Notes under the pieces: generated by a model
Told to the model about the DNA's origin: nothing
Database searches by the model: none
Seen by the model: the letters and a program-made list of their open reading frames with translations, nothing else
Source of the DNA: Tenebrio molitor
Taxonomy: Eukaryota; Arthropoda; Insecta; Coleoptera; Tenebrionidae
Length of the DNA: 64,000 bases
Assembly: GCF_963966145.1 (NCBI RefSeq)
Contig: NC_091047.1
Span: 4,464,001 to 4,528,000 of the forward strand
Reading direction: 5' to 3'
Part shown: one piece after another, positions 1-11,600 of the stretch
How the letters are laid out: each line of letters opens with the position of its first letter
Numbering within the stretch: position 1 is the stretch's first letter
Made by a program: the position numbers and the translations under genes

Positions 1-1598
1 AAAAAATTCAAAACTTCCTCCATTCTTGTCTACCAGGACCTGATTTCTGCATTACACATTTACCTATTTATAGTTTAGATTTAACAAAATGTAATGTGTT
101 TTTGACTGATTTTTGACTTCACCAGTTTCAAAATTTTCCAAAAATCCTTGTACCTTACACAAACCCCGGAGCTTGTTGATTTCTGTTAAAATATGACAAT
201 AGTGCCTTTTTATACTTGATCATTATATTTCCCTTTTAGCAAAATTGTAAAAAATATCTGTGTAAATTCAGAAAAATCCAAAATTCTACAAATCTAAGCA
301 ATATGATTTTTTAATCTACAAAACGAGATGAGATTTTGAAAAATTTCGATAAGTAATCCAAAATAGTTTCTCTTTTATATGAAATATTTATTTTTGACTT
401 GTCGAGTTCCAAAAATTGCCGAAATATTTGTAAATTGAACAAACCTTATCAAAGTTTATTGAAAATTGATTCTTGACATTACATTCTTGTTGTTAACTTT
501 CACACTTCCAAAAAATTCAAAAAGTTCTTAAATAAACTCAAAAAGAGTCAAAATCTGGCAATTCAAGGAAACAGAGAATATTTAAATATATTTTTATTTA
601 CTCCACTCTTTTCTCCACTTCTAAAGACATTTACTGACAATTCTCAACGTTTTCTGTGTTTTAACAAATTCCACAGGTTGTTCTTGAGCGTTTAACTTTA
701 AACTGTGAAAAAGTTGAGCCCTTGGAGGCGGCGAAGCCCGCGCCGCAGCAGCCGCGTCAGTTATCGGTGCCTTCCTTCCGGTTAAAATTTAATCTAAAAC
801 GCGAACTCAAACATACCTTTCAGGGAACGTTGAATAATTAAACAAAGTGAAACCATTCTACCGCTTATTCCATTATTGATAAATCTCCATCACGCTATTC
901 GTGTCCGCATCCGTCTGCTCCTGGCTCCGGGGAAGCCTCCCTCGATCCGGCCCTGCCGTCTCGACCCGACCGAGAGAAAATCCGGGGCCGGAGCGCGTTG
1001 TTGGCACACGGCCACGACTGAATTAACTTTTTTCATGCGGTCGGGATAATTTGAGTCAATTACGCCATTATAATAATCGTATATTGTACGTAGAAGGGGT
1101 ACCAGAGAATATCACCTATTTTCCTCGAACTGATGTTTTATAAAAGGAAAACCTACATTAAACACTGTTATAGAGGACGTCCTCATCGAACGTGCAATCG
1201 GGAGTATCGCTGAAATGATCGGTTCTTTTGTTTTGTCAACGATTCAACGAATTAAATCGACAATCAATCGAATCGGGGATAAATGCTGGTGAACATGGAC
1301 GGGTAATGAAACGTTTCGTCCACGCAAATTCTCCAGCTCTCTGTAATCCACGTTGCACTCTTGTGTAAACGATCCAGGCATTTTTTACTCTATTTTATTT
1401 TCAAATTGACGACGTGAGCTCTCGTTAGGCTTTCGTGACGCTTTTTTCAAACGATCGATGGTTCCGTAAACTGTACTATACGATATAATTTTTTCAAAAC
1501 ACGCCGACAGTTCCAAGAAGTTTGGCAAATGCTATCAAAACATCTAATCTTCGGAGGAAACGATCTCACTGAAAAAAAAAAAAAAAACTGTATGAAAC

Positions 1599-1617
1599 GC
1601 TCGGCTTCGCCTCGAGC
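1599..1617. repeat. near-palindromic CGAG core motif
   Basis: The 19 bases read GCTCGGCTTCGCCTCGAGC. On the other strand this contains CGAG, CGAAG and CGAG blocks separated by one or two bases. The same arrangement recurs at 16811-16831, 57590-57615 and 62932-62948. It stands out from the AT-rich surroundings. Its function and origin are unknown to me. Confidence 0.5.
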
Positions 1618-3207
1618 CTAAAACTTAGTGGTCGCGCTGGAAAATACACCTACCGTACTCTAACTATTAAAAAATTCTACAAACTAAAACCGTGTATTGA
1701 AATAAGCCTCCAATTACTACACTGGGTGCTGCACTAGACATTTCAAATTTTCGAAAAATTTGGAAAAAATTTATTTTCACCACCCCAAATTAATTTGCAA
1801 AAGCATTTTGGAAACAAGTACACTTATTTTTAATTGTTTGCCTTTACTCAGTTTTATTTCCCCTACCATTAAAACACTACAAGAATGTAGATTTTCATGA
1901 AGCTTTCTTCTGGCAACAACAACAAACATTACGACACAACAAACAACAAGTTAATAAGTACAGCAAGTACAATAATTTCGTAAAATCGCGTTTGTTTACG
2001 TAAGTCGCGTTTGTCCTTCGCGTCCAGGAAGCCCTCGATTATCCAAGAAATATCCTGGCAGTGTCCCCTCGGTGACATTTTTACATAACATTGCGCCAGC
2101 TCGTAATTACGTAATTTTTTTAGAAAGTGTAGTAACGATGCCCCCGGGAAGCTATCCTTTGCCGTGGATATCGATCGTCCGTATTGAAAAGAGTTATTTG
2201 ACGGAAAAAGCTGAGAAGCACAATTAGAGATGCAAAAGAGCCGGTAATTACCCTAATTACCGGTAAAATGCTAAGAAAGGAGTGAAATTTAATTTATTCC
2301 CATAATAATAAATACGAAATTAGATGCAAATAAATTCGAGCGTAATAAGTTATTTTTCCTAATTTAATTCCGACTCGCTGCAGCACTAGGCAAAATGGTA
2401 AGTAGGCCCTCGAGGCACCGTCGCATTTTCCACGTCGGGCCCCATTCCTCCTCGTACTTCAACACACAACCCATAAAACAGGACCATGACTGGGGGCGCT
2501 CCGAATATTCTTCTGAGTCGTGACGATCGGGAGGAGGAGGGTCCCGGCCGAGACGAAGAAGGACGAACTGGTCGACTGTTAATGCATATCTCTACACAGT
2601 AGCATGTATAATATAAGAAATATTCAGGAGACTTATAATTATATATTTGAAATTACAATGATTAAGATAGGAAATAAAAACACGCAGTATGTATCGCGGC
2701 CGTATTGTATTATTCATGAATTCATTGACAGATGAATTATTGAGTGCCCATGGTGTGGGTATATTTTGATTGTATCGCGACGAGGACTGCCCCTAATAAA
2801 TTGTAATAGATTTATTAACCTCATTGTTCGATAAATAAAACGCGGAAAGATCCAGAGATACACGGCCGGAATTGGGGGACTACTGGACCAGAAAAAATTC
2901 GCAGGTAGAAAGAGGAGGAAGGTAAAACGGACCAGATATGGGCGAGCTGGGTGGAAAAATTCTGTCAAGTCACTCTGCGTGTGGGTTATTTGAATTATTT
3001 GCAATTTTGACATTTGTTGGCTCAAGAGATGAGGAAGTTGTTTTTTGGACCAGTTTGTGTGGATTTTTGTAAAGCGCTGAATGAAGATTAGCGAACTGCG
3101 TACATCTTCAAAACCTCGTAGATTTTATGATACCTCCCAATCTGTCTCTCATGGAACGAATCCATCAGATTTAAAATTTTATAAGAAAACCAAGTTGGAA
3201 ATCGGGC

Positions 3208-3353
3208 TCGGACATTCCAAAACGACAACGGGCCCGGACCTTCCAAAACCGACAACGAGCCCGGACTCTCTAAAGTCGACAACGAGCCCGGACCCTTCAA
3301 AATTGACATCTTTCAAAATCGGGACCTTCCAAAACGGCAACGAGCCAGCAAGT
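3208..3353. repeat. short minisatellite, unit about 30 bp
   Basis: Four to five imperfect copies of a unit with core GGACCTTCCAAAACCGACAA followed by CGAGCC run head to tail. The array happens to be open in one frame, encoding a Thr/Ser/Pro/Lys-rich repeat. With no further coding context I read it as a tandem repeat, not a gene. Confidence 0.7.
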
Positions 3354-5280
3354 TAAAATCATATTCTAAGTAAGACAAATGCTAGTACCTAATAAAGGAA
3401 AATATCTGGATTCATCTTTACTTTAATTTTTTGCGGTTACTTAATAAAAACAACAACATCACATTCAGAATGTTATTTTTTAACAAAAGGGAAGAAAAGC
3501 CCACTTTGCGTTGAAGAGGTAGAAAAAGTTTTAAAAATATTCAATCTGAGTAAAATTAGTGGTTAATTAGGCAATAAAAAAAGATTAGGTAAGTAGAGAA
3601 AGTGTTAAAAAAATAAGTAGACAGAATTAAGAAATGTATGTTGACAGTCCATCAGAAGAAGAAAAATTGTTGGCTCTGTGCCAGAATAACTAAATTTGTC
3701 TTCGCAAAACAAAATTCAGAGTAAAATCAATTCAAGATCTAGCTCTCTTACGTGAACTGTAGGTAATTATTTAAGATGCGACATTTACGAATTTGTGTTG
3801 TCTGAAAGCTGACATTTCCATTTGTCTCCGTGTTCATTTTTTCCTTGCATTTTTTAGCGTCCGTCTGCCGCCCCTTCCCCACAGCGAACAATAAAGGATA
3901 ATAAGCGAGTAAAGGACTGGTGGCGGGACAGCGTCTTCAAATGGTGTCATTATTCCTGAACGACCACATGCCACGTCCACTCACCCCCTAGGAGCAACAT
4001 GTGCTGTTCAGCGGCAATCCCCGCAACCTCCGATTTCAAATCAAAGAGTCGACCACGCGAACGAACGTCTCAAGAAAAAAAGAATCGCAATTCCACCGCT
4101 CTTAATGATACCATTCGAATGGTCGTCGTTTTTTTCCCGCGCACCGTCGCCAAGTGAACAGCAGTTGCTGTTTATGATGCAAAAGTAAATGTAAGACCGG
4201 TTGGGGCCCCCACGGCCCCGATAACATGGCCGTCTCTACCGCATCGCCCCGGGTATGGGCGGTACCATAACGTGGTACCACTCGCTGGCTCACATCGCCT
4301 TCCAAAAGCGAACATAGAGACGTCAGGAGCTCCTCGAGATCTGGAAAAATTCCTATCGGGAAAAATGTGTCGCGCTTTTATCACGGACATTAATCACCGG
4401 CTATGCTAATCCCGGAGATTGCATCTCTTGCTTATGGAAAGGTGTTGCGGGGACCTGGTAAAAATCACTGCCTGCAAATAGCTACAAACACTGCTACCAT
4501 CTAATTATGGAATGGTAATTAGTGACTGGGAGCTGTGCCAGCGATACTTTGAACTGGGCAATTAGTGCGACGGGGACGGGGGCTGGGGCCATCGATTGGG
4601 GCACAGTGGCGTCCAAACCGTTCTTTTCGAAATACACCAACAAGATCTTTCAAGTCACAAGTGCGACAAAGACAGACGAGTCTGACACGAGCGGTACCAA
4701 CATTACGAAACTGTTGCCCCCCAAGTCGTGCCAATTTTTTAAAACGTTTGTTCATTTTCATATTTTCAAATTTGTTAAGCCACTGGCGTTTACGATAACG
4801 CAAATGTTCCCAATGATCTTTAATTGACCGTCGTGACATCGGTACTGTCGAAGGTTACGGTTACTTAATGCAAACTGTAATTACATTCTGTCAAGGTGGC
4901 TGTCAGTCGTGTTCGAATGTAACTAAAAATACAAAAGAAATTTGACAGTTCAAGTGACAGCTTAGCTTATTCGCCACTTGAAGTAAGAATGTTTTAAAAA
5001 TCACTCAGTACATAGGTACTTAACTACCTTTAATAAACATTTGCATATCTGATAGATTAAATGTGAATAAAATCTTAAGAATGTTTTGAAAATCACCCTG
5101 TTTGTTTCCCCCAAAAAACAAAGTGTCAAATTTTCGAAAAATATATAACATGCCAACACTTTTTTCCATGTTCTTTTATTTTTTTAATACTAAAAACATT
5201 TCTCCTAGTTCCATCCAAAATCTCTAAAAGATTTGCAGAACATCCCATCTTTGACCAATTAAATTACATAATAAACACCG

Positions 5281-5596
5281 TTCACATTGTTTTGGCATAA
5301 TGGGAGGCCATAATTTTTTTTTTATGTTGGACACACTGTTTGATTTCCGTCACTAAAGTGCCTAATATGCGGACCTATCAAAATGGACATTTAGGTATGT
5401 ATTCATGTTGCTGAATTTCCCGCGATGTTTGAGTATTCTTCTATTGCAAACTAGTAAAACTGACAACAATGTACTAGACGTTGACGCTATTTATAACCTC
5501 AAATTTAGAAAAACATAATCTAATTCAGCAGACAGCCTTACCACCAAATTAAATGCAAAATTTCCATGGCCTCCCATTATGCCAAAACAACGTGAA
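5281..5596. mobile_element. MITE family A, complete copy 1
   Basis: This is a 316 bp element with terminal inverted repeats of about 30 bp. The outer bases are TTCACRTTGTTTTGGCATAA and the repeat continues into TGGGAGGCC. It has no coding capacity. Further copies lie at 13803-14106 (opposite orientation), 35807-35945 and 58509-58670 (both truncated). Confidence 0.85.
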
Positions 5597-7070
5597 TGCA
5601 TTTTAGACTAAATCTTTCCGATATTTTTTTAAATCATAATTTATTGTTGCGGTTGAAACATACATATTAAATTATCATTAGTTGCTTTACTTTATACTTA
5701 ACCCAGAAAAACTTTGACTTACTGAACCAACCAATTTAATGTTAGTGGATGCAGTGATGCATGTAATTGGTTAAAGTTGTAGATCTGATTAGGGATATAT
5801 CAACGACAGATGGTTGATCTACTTCACAATAACACTTTCTTTGATGTGTTTGCAACAAATTGTCAAAAAAAATCTTGAAGGTGGAGCTTGACTGTAGTGA
5901 TCTAGACGTGTGTTGTGTCTATGATAAGGTCACATCCAGAGAAGAGACAAAAGTACCAACAATAAAATATCTAAACTGGAATATTCGGTTTTTTCAAACA
6001 CAGGGATAGGTAATTTAAATATGCTTAAGAAGATTGTTTTAAATATTTGTTTACATCAGACGTAGCTGTTGTGTGATTGTGTAAACTAATAAAACTGTAC
6101 AACAAAATCAATTGGTCACAAATCGGGCCACCATGCAACCAGGACAGTAAGATAATTTTATTTCCTTGTATTAGTGTGCCAATAAATTTTTATTAGCAAT
6201 GATAACATGTTAAAATGATTATTCAACTAGTTCTGGGTGGTTTTCTTATTCAAATCAGTATCTTTATTGTAACAGGTTATGCAGACCAATAAAAAACTAA
6301 AAAACATAAAAGCTACTACATAAATCCTTCGCCGTAATTGAGATTATAACAAGAGATAAGAACTGTTGTACAACAAATCTGATTTATACATAACCATGAT
6401 TAGAGTAATACTAGATCTGCCGATATGCAACAAAAAAAATCGAAACAAACCGTCCACCTGTCATTTATAATCAAAATATAAACTTGTTTAAACGGGATTA
6501 GAATTTTAACAAGAAACATATTGTTTTGTCTTAAGATGAACACAGTTGTAACCACTTGTTTGCATGAGAAAAGAATGTAAATTACTAGTGACTCTGATTG
6601 AGAAACTGGAATTCATTCAAGTCTGTTCAGATAATTACTTCATTAATGTTTTTGACCGACGTACTTGAACTTTAATGAAGGTTATTTTTTGTACGTGGTG
6701 TACATATAGGTGGCGTGTAATTACTTAAGTCCCGCCTTAACCTCAACTCTGGTGCACCCGTCGCCCCCTAGCTGCCAGGTCCCGAACCTCACCCGCCCCC
6801 CTCAATTGCACACTCTCACCGTGCGGGACCCCAAAACATAAAAACAATCCACACACTACTCACTCACTTTTGTCCACACTGTACCCACTTTTGCGCAATA
6901 ATTTTGCACAAACACCCCGTAGATCTGTAACAGGTTTCTGTGACGGTCGGCGGCGAGTTCGCGTCTCACGCGTTTGGGGGCGCTGATGGACTGGACGTCA
7001 ATATTTGAATGACAGCAATCTAACCCCACTTTTTAGACAGTCGCGATTTTTTGATTATTAACGCGTTAAG

Positions 7071-8305
7071 ATGTTCTCGACGAGTACTCAGTCCAAATCC
7101 TGGATGTTCAACAACGAAGATGACCTGAATAAATTGCGAGAAAGTGCCAACCTCAAACATATACAAACTTACGGACGACACATCAATGTGAGTACGAAGG
7201 GGCGTTTGGGAGTTTTCCGAGCGGTGGGTTTGTAGGAGGCCGCGCGGTACGATTACTTTCTCACAGCAGAGGAAGAAAAAATCATGGTGAAGCGATACGA
7301 GATCCGGTTGAGGGACTTCTGCAAGAGGTTCCAACCTCCAATGACAAGATGTGTCATTGGGACTGCATTCCACTATTTTAAACGTTTCTACATTCACAAT
7401 TCTGTCATGAATCATCATCCCAAAGAGATCATGTGAGTGGAAGGGCGATTTGGGTTTTTTGTTTTGAAAAAAAAATTCTAGGGTCACTTGTATATACTTA
7501 GCTTGTAAGGTCGAAGAATTCAATGTTTCTATTCAGCAGTTCGTAGGAAACCTCAAAGGGGACAGAGAGAAAGCAACTGATATTATTTTGAACAATGAAT
7601 TGTTGCTGATGGAGCAGTTAAATTTTCACCTGTCAATTCACAACCCTTTCAGACCTGTAGAGGGACTACTCATTGACATTAAAGTATAAAATAAAACAAA
7701 ATATTGTAGGGGGTAGTCATAGTAATTGTTTCTAGACCAGGTGTACTTTAAATGACCCTGAAAGACTGAGACCTGGGACTGAACATTTTCTTGAGAGAGC
7801 TTTCTTGACTGATGTTGTTTTGTTGTACTCCCCCAGTCAAGTAGCTTTAGCTGCTGTGCTTCATGCAGCTTCAAAACTCCAAGAAAATCTAGATTCATAT
7901 GTGACTGACACATTGTTTGGGGTGGAGGGAAGAGGCAAGTTGGAGGAACTGATTGAAGCTGTCAGAGGTGAGCTTGGAAATATTTTTAGAAAAGATTTAA
8001 AGTGTTGTTCAAGCTATTCGGTCAATGGTCAAGATGGTTGACGCCACACCTGACAGAAACCAGCAAAAACTTTTGGACAAGAAGCTGGAGAAGTGTAGAA
8101 ATCCTGAGAACAATCCAGACAGTGAAATGTAATTTTTTCCAAATGTAAATATTTTGTATTGTGATTGTTTTCCAGATACAAGAAGAGGATGCAAGCTTTG
8201 CTGGATGAAGATGATGATCTCTACCACACCATTTCGTCGACGTCGGACTCTCTGAATACGTCAGCTTTGAACATGTCTGTCTGTGCTTCACCTGAAGTAA
8301 CATAA
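7071..8305 (+). CDS. CycH: cyclin H, CDK7-activating kinase / TFIIH subunit
   Basis: Six exons: 7071-7187, 7236-7432, 7482-7683, 7736-7967, 8014-8128 and 8176-8305. All introns are about 46-52 bp with GT-AG ends, and the frame is kept throughout, giving 330 residues against 323 in human cyclin H. Family hallmarks are visible. The N-terminus has the QSKSWMF segment. The first cyclin box follows from about residue 55, with RDFCKRFQPPM, HYFKRFYIHNSVM and LACKVEEFNVS. The second box contains LLLMEQLNFHLSIHNPFRP and TDVVLLYSPSQVALAAVL. The C-terminus is a charged helix ending in an acidic DEDDD tail. In the family, cyclin H binds CDK7 and MAT1 to form CAK, acting in cell-cycle kinase activation and RNA polymerase II CTD phosphorylation in the nucleus. 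The acceptor at 8013 (AAG before GCTATTCGG) was chosen because nearer AG sites break the frame. Confidence 0.95.
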
Positions 8306-8324
8306 CCTCACTAATTGAACTGTC

Positions 8325-8365
8325 AATAAAAATATTTTTGTTTAAAATGTTTATTTATCAATAAA
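8325..8365. terminator. convergent poly(A) signals of CycH and the lms-like gene
   Basis: AATAAA occurs on the plus strand at 8325-8330, 20 bases after the cyclin H stop, and again at 8360-8365. AATAAA on the minus strand lies at 8350-8355, about 330 bases past the homeobox stop at 8685. The two transcripts therefore end tail to tail and their 3' ends probably overlap by tens of bases. This is sequence evidence only; cleavage sites are not known. Confidence 0.6.
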
Positions 8366-8684
8366 ATTACATCTGAGTACAAAATCAACGTTACAAATTA
8401 TATTAAAAAATCTTTGGTAAATAATTATAAAAATAAGATTGCTTCAAGAGTTTTCAAAATGTCTGCCAAAGTTCTGAAGCTGCATTATCGGCGAGCTCTC
8501 ACTTTGGTGTTGTTCTGGAAAATTGACGTAATTGTGTCGCACGTGTGGTACGACTGACGTGCTGGGGGCCGGAGGCAACATGTTTGGGACCACCGAGGGG
8601 GCACTGGACAATCCAGGATGTCCAGGGTAGTTGAAAAACCTGCAAAATGAAATTGGAGATTTGCACTCGGTGTAATGAAGAAAA

Positions 8685-11600
8685 CTACCACAATCTGTCC
8701 CCCAGGAAGATGGGTCTCGGGGTGAGAATCCCCATGGAGGTGTAGTACTGCTGCGCCAGCAGTTCCACATCGTTGGTGTACTTCCGCTTCCACTTGGTGC
8801 GCCTGTTCTGGAACCAGATCTTGATCTGCGTCTCCGTCAGCTTGAGGGTCTTGGAGAGCTGGCACCGCTTGGCCACCGAGAGGTACTTGTTCCGTTCGAA
8901 CTCCGCCTCCAAGGACTTGATCTGGGAGGCGGTGAACGCCGTCCTCGGCCGCTTCTTCCGCTCGTCGTCGGACCTGTCGGCGGCATCTGCGAGCAACGAG
9001 GCGTCAGAGTGGAAGAGGTGAAAGCGCCGAATCCGACGCTGAACAGTTGTTTTTAATTTGCCGTGGCGAAATTTATGTCCCGAATGTCGGGTGGGAAGTG
9101 CAGACACGTTAAGAAGACGCTAATTTGCGCCAGAGACAGAATTAGATTTTAAACAGCTAACGATCTAGGAGCGTTGAAAAATGACACAAAAAAACAAACA
9201 CACCGCTATCTCGCGGCAATATATTATCGACTAAGATGTGTGTTTGTCTTAAGGACGGAGTGATTTAGGGATGGTTTCGTGTGCGACGATTAGAGGCGCA
9301 TAAGTGACATTAATTTCTGTTATAAACGACATTTAAGAATTCTTCGCTACTAAATTAAATCTACCAGGACTTTGGGATGTTTTAAATAAATTTATGACAA
9401 GAGTCGGAGTATTTACAGCGGTTTAATTAGCCTGGGAGTGTTACATTTTCAGACAACCACATTGTTTGATTATTACAAATTTCGCTTAAATTACACAACG
9501 ACCCACGTACTCACAAAATAAAATAAAAGTGAGATCCGAACTAAAAACACAATGAAACTCGTCAAACTGACACAACATAGGTATGTGAAGAAAAATATTT
9601 TGAATTCACAAAAAATATACACACGTCAGCAACTCTGTCTGTAGTTTTTATAAGGAAATTTCTTTTGATTTGGAAAATATTAGTAGACCACGATAAAGAG
9701 CACAAAGAGTTTAATCAAGTTTAATCACAAAAGCACAAAAGTAAAAAGAATTGAGAACAAGAAAAGTAAGATTATTGATTTAATAGCCGTTATGCTAGAG
9801 AAACAGTAATGGTGGAGGTACAACTATTGTTGGTCAGAAATTCCTTAACAGGATTTCAGAAGATTAGACAAATATTTTGCGTGATGAGTTTGTTTTAACA
9901 TGATGTGATACCATACGTGAAAGAAACTATGCTGGTGAAATATTATTTGACAGAAACATTGAAAGACATTCGTCAGGGGTAGGGAAAGATATGTAATGTT
10001 TTATGGCATTAGTCATTTGAAATTACTTTAAAACTGTACTTATATGGAAAATCTTCAATCCAAACTATGATTTTCTGGCCTTTTTGTACCTTTATTTGGT
10101 TTAAAAATATTGAAAAAATGCTGTTGCAAATGATAAGTGGTTTTTTGCAACTTGAGTCAACTATAGATAGTTAGGTATGTTAATAAAAGAAGCAAACCAA
10201 AGAAAGAGAATATCTAGAATATTTTGTGGACATAAATAAACACGACGACGAATAAAAACAAGTGGCTCGATGTTAAACACCGATAAATCAGTGTTCTGAA
10301 CATGTTTTGAAAGCATAAAACTATTGATAATTTTAGTGAGCAATGAGAATATTTAATAAGAAAATGAATCAGTTTATTATATCGGGTGTTCATTTAAATT
10401 CGTCCATAAAGTTGGCGTTGAAGAGTCGATTGTGAACGCACCACTCGTCAATTTGCAGAGTAAAAACACAAACAACGCAATAAATGAGGTTAGATTTAAA
10501 CCGCTGATCCGTGATTCCTAATCTGTGATGCGTTCAAAATCGACTGTTCAACGCCTACTTTGAGGATAAATTAAATGAACACCCGATACTTATAGTGCAA
10601 CTGAAAAAAATATTTCTTTTTCCTTTTGTCCGTAATATTTTTCTTATAGGGGAGACCGGGGTTGGTTGGTACAAATTTTACGTTTGATTTTTTTTCATTT
10701 TCCTTAGAAACTTAAATAAAAACTAGTTAGTCGGAAATGGAATCTACTTGATTTGAGCAGGTGACTAATATATTAAATTATATATCGCACGAAAGACAAA
10801 GATAAAAAAGATTTTTTTTTTCAAAGTTGACATATGTACCAACCTACCCCGTACATAGGGCAGGTTAGTACACTTGATGGGGATGGTTGGTACAACCTGT
10901 ATTACTGAGTTTTACACTTCATAACGAATAAAATAATACCATAAAAAACATTCGTAATAAAAACTCATTTAAGGGTTTGGATATAAAAAAACAGACAGGT
11001 ATGCTTACCTATCTGTTTGGAATGTAATCAAATCAACTGTTGTTTGTGGTACATTATTATTTAATGAATTAATTTCTTCTGGGGAAAATTTTAGACAGTA
11101 CCTACGTAATGTCGTTAATGGTATCTCAAAATCTCTAGATGTTTCCCTTAAACAATGCTGATCTATTTTTACAGATCTCAGAGCTCTAAGCATAATATCA
11201 GGTGGGAGGTGGGGTTAATCCCCTACGTGATTTTTTATTATAAGTTCGCATGGCAGATTTGTAATGGCTATAATAATAAATATCTAATGAAACAAATAAC
11301 AATGAAACACAATAAGTATTGCTTAACTTCGGGGAAGGTGGATACAGTACCAACTGACCCCGGCGGTAATGTACCAACCAGCCCCATCGCCATGTTTTTC
11401 TTTTAAAACGTTACAGCTCATGATAACGTAGGCTAAATGTGTGTTTAAATGTATGGCAACGAAGCAAAATTAATACATATTAATCACTTGGCACCATCAA
11501 CACTAATCCCAGATCATGCAATAATGTATCAAAAGTTGTATGTAATTGAAAATATTTACTTATCGGTGACTAAAACAGAAAACAACAAATAACTTTTTAA

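Larger units (their letters stand above)
1..6990. other. gene-free AT-rich region upstream of cyclin H
   Basis: I see no convincing coding sequence here. The stretch is mostly AT-rich with islands of higher GC near 720-1020, 2380-2560, 4150-4440 and 6730-6990. It contains a CGAG-type palindrome at 1599-1617, a short minisatellite at 3208-3353 and a complete MITE at 5281-5596. Overlapping open frames near 4520-4840 on both strands match no family I know and look like chance frames in a GC-richer patch. The last 250 bp before 7000 is the likely promoter side of cyclin H. Confidence 0.6.

Noticed and set aside
3081..3356. Thr/Ser/Pro-rich repeat protein
   Set aside because: The frame is kept only because the minisatellite unit lacks stops. 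No upstream exon or conserved motif is present.
4519..4839. Overlapping open frames of about 100 codons on both strands
   Set aside because: Neither translation matches a domain I know. The frames lie in one GC-richer patch and there is no splice or flanking support, so chance is the simpler reading.
7020..7523. 167-codon minus-strand open frame
   Set aside because: It lies antisense to cyclin H exons 1-3 and crosses their introns; it is a shadow of the coding strand.
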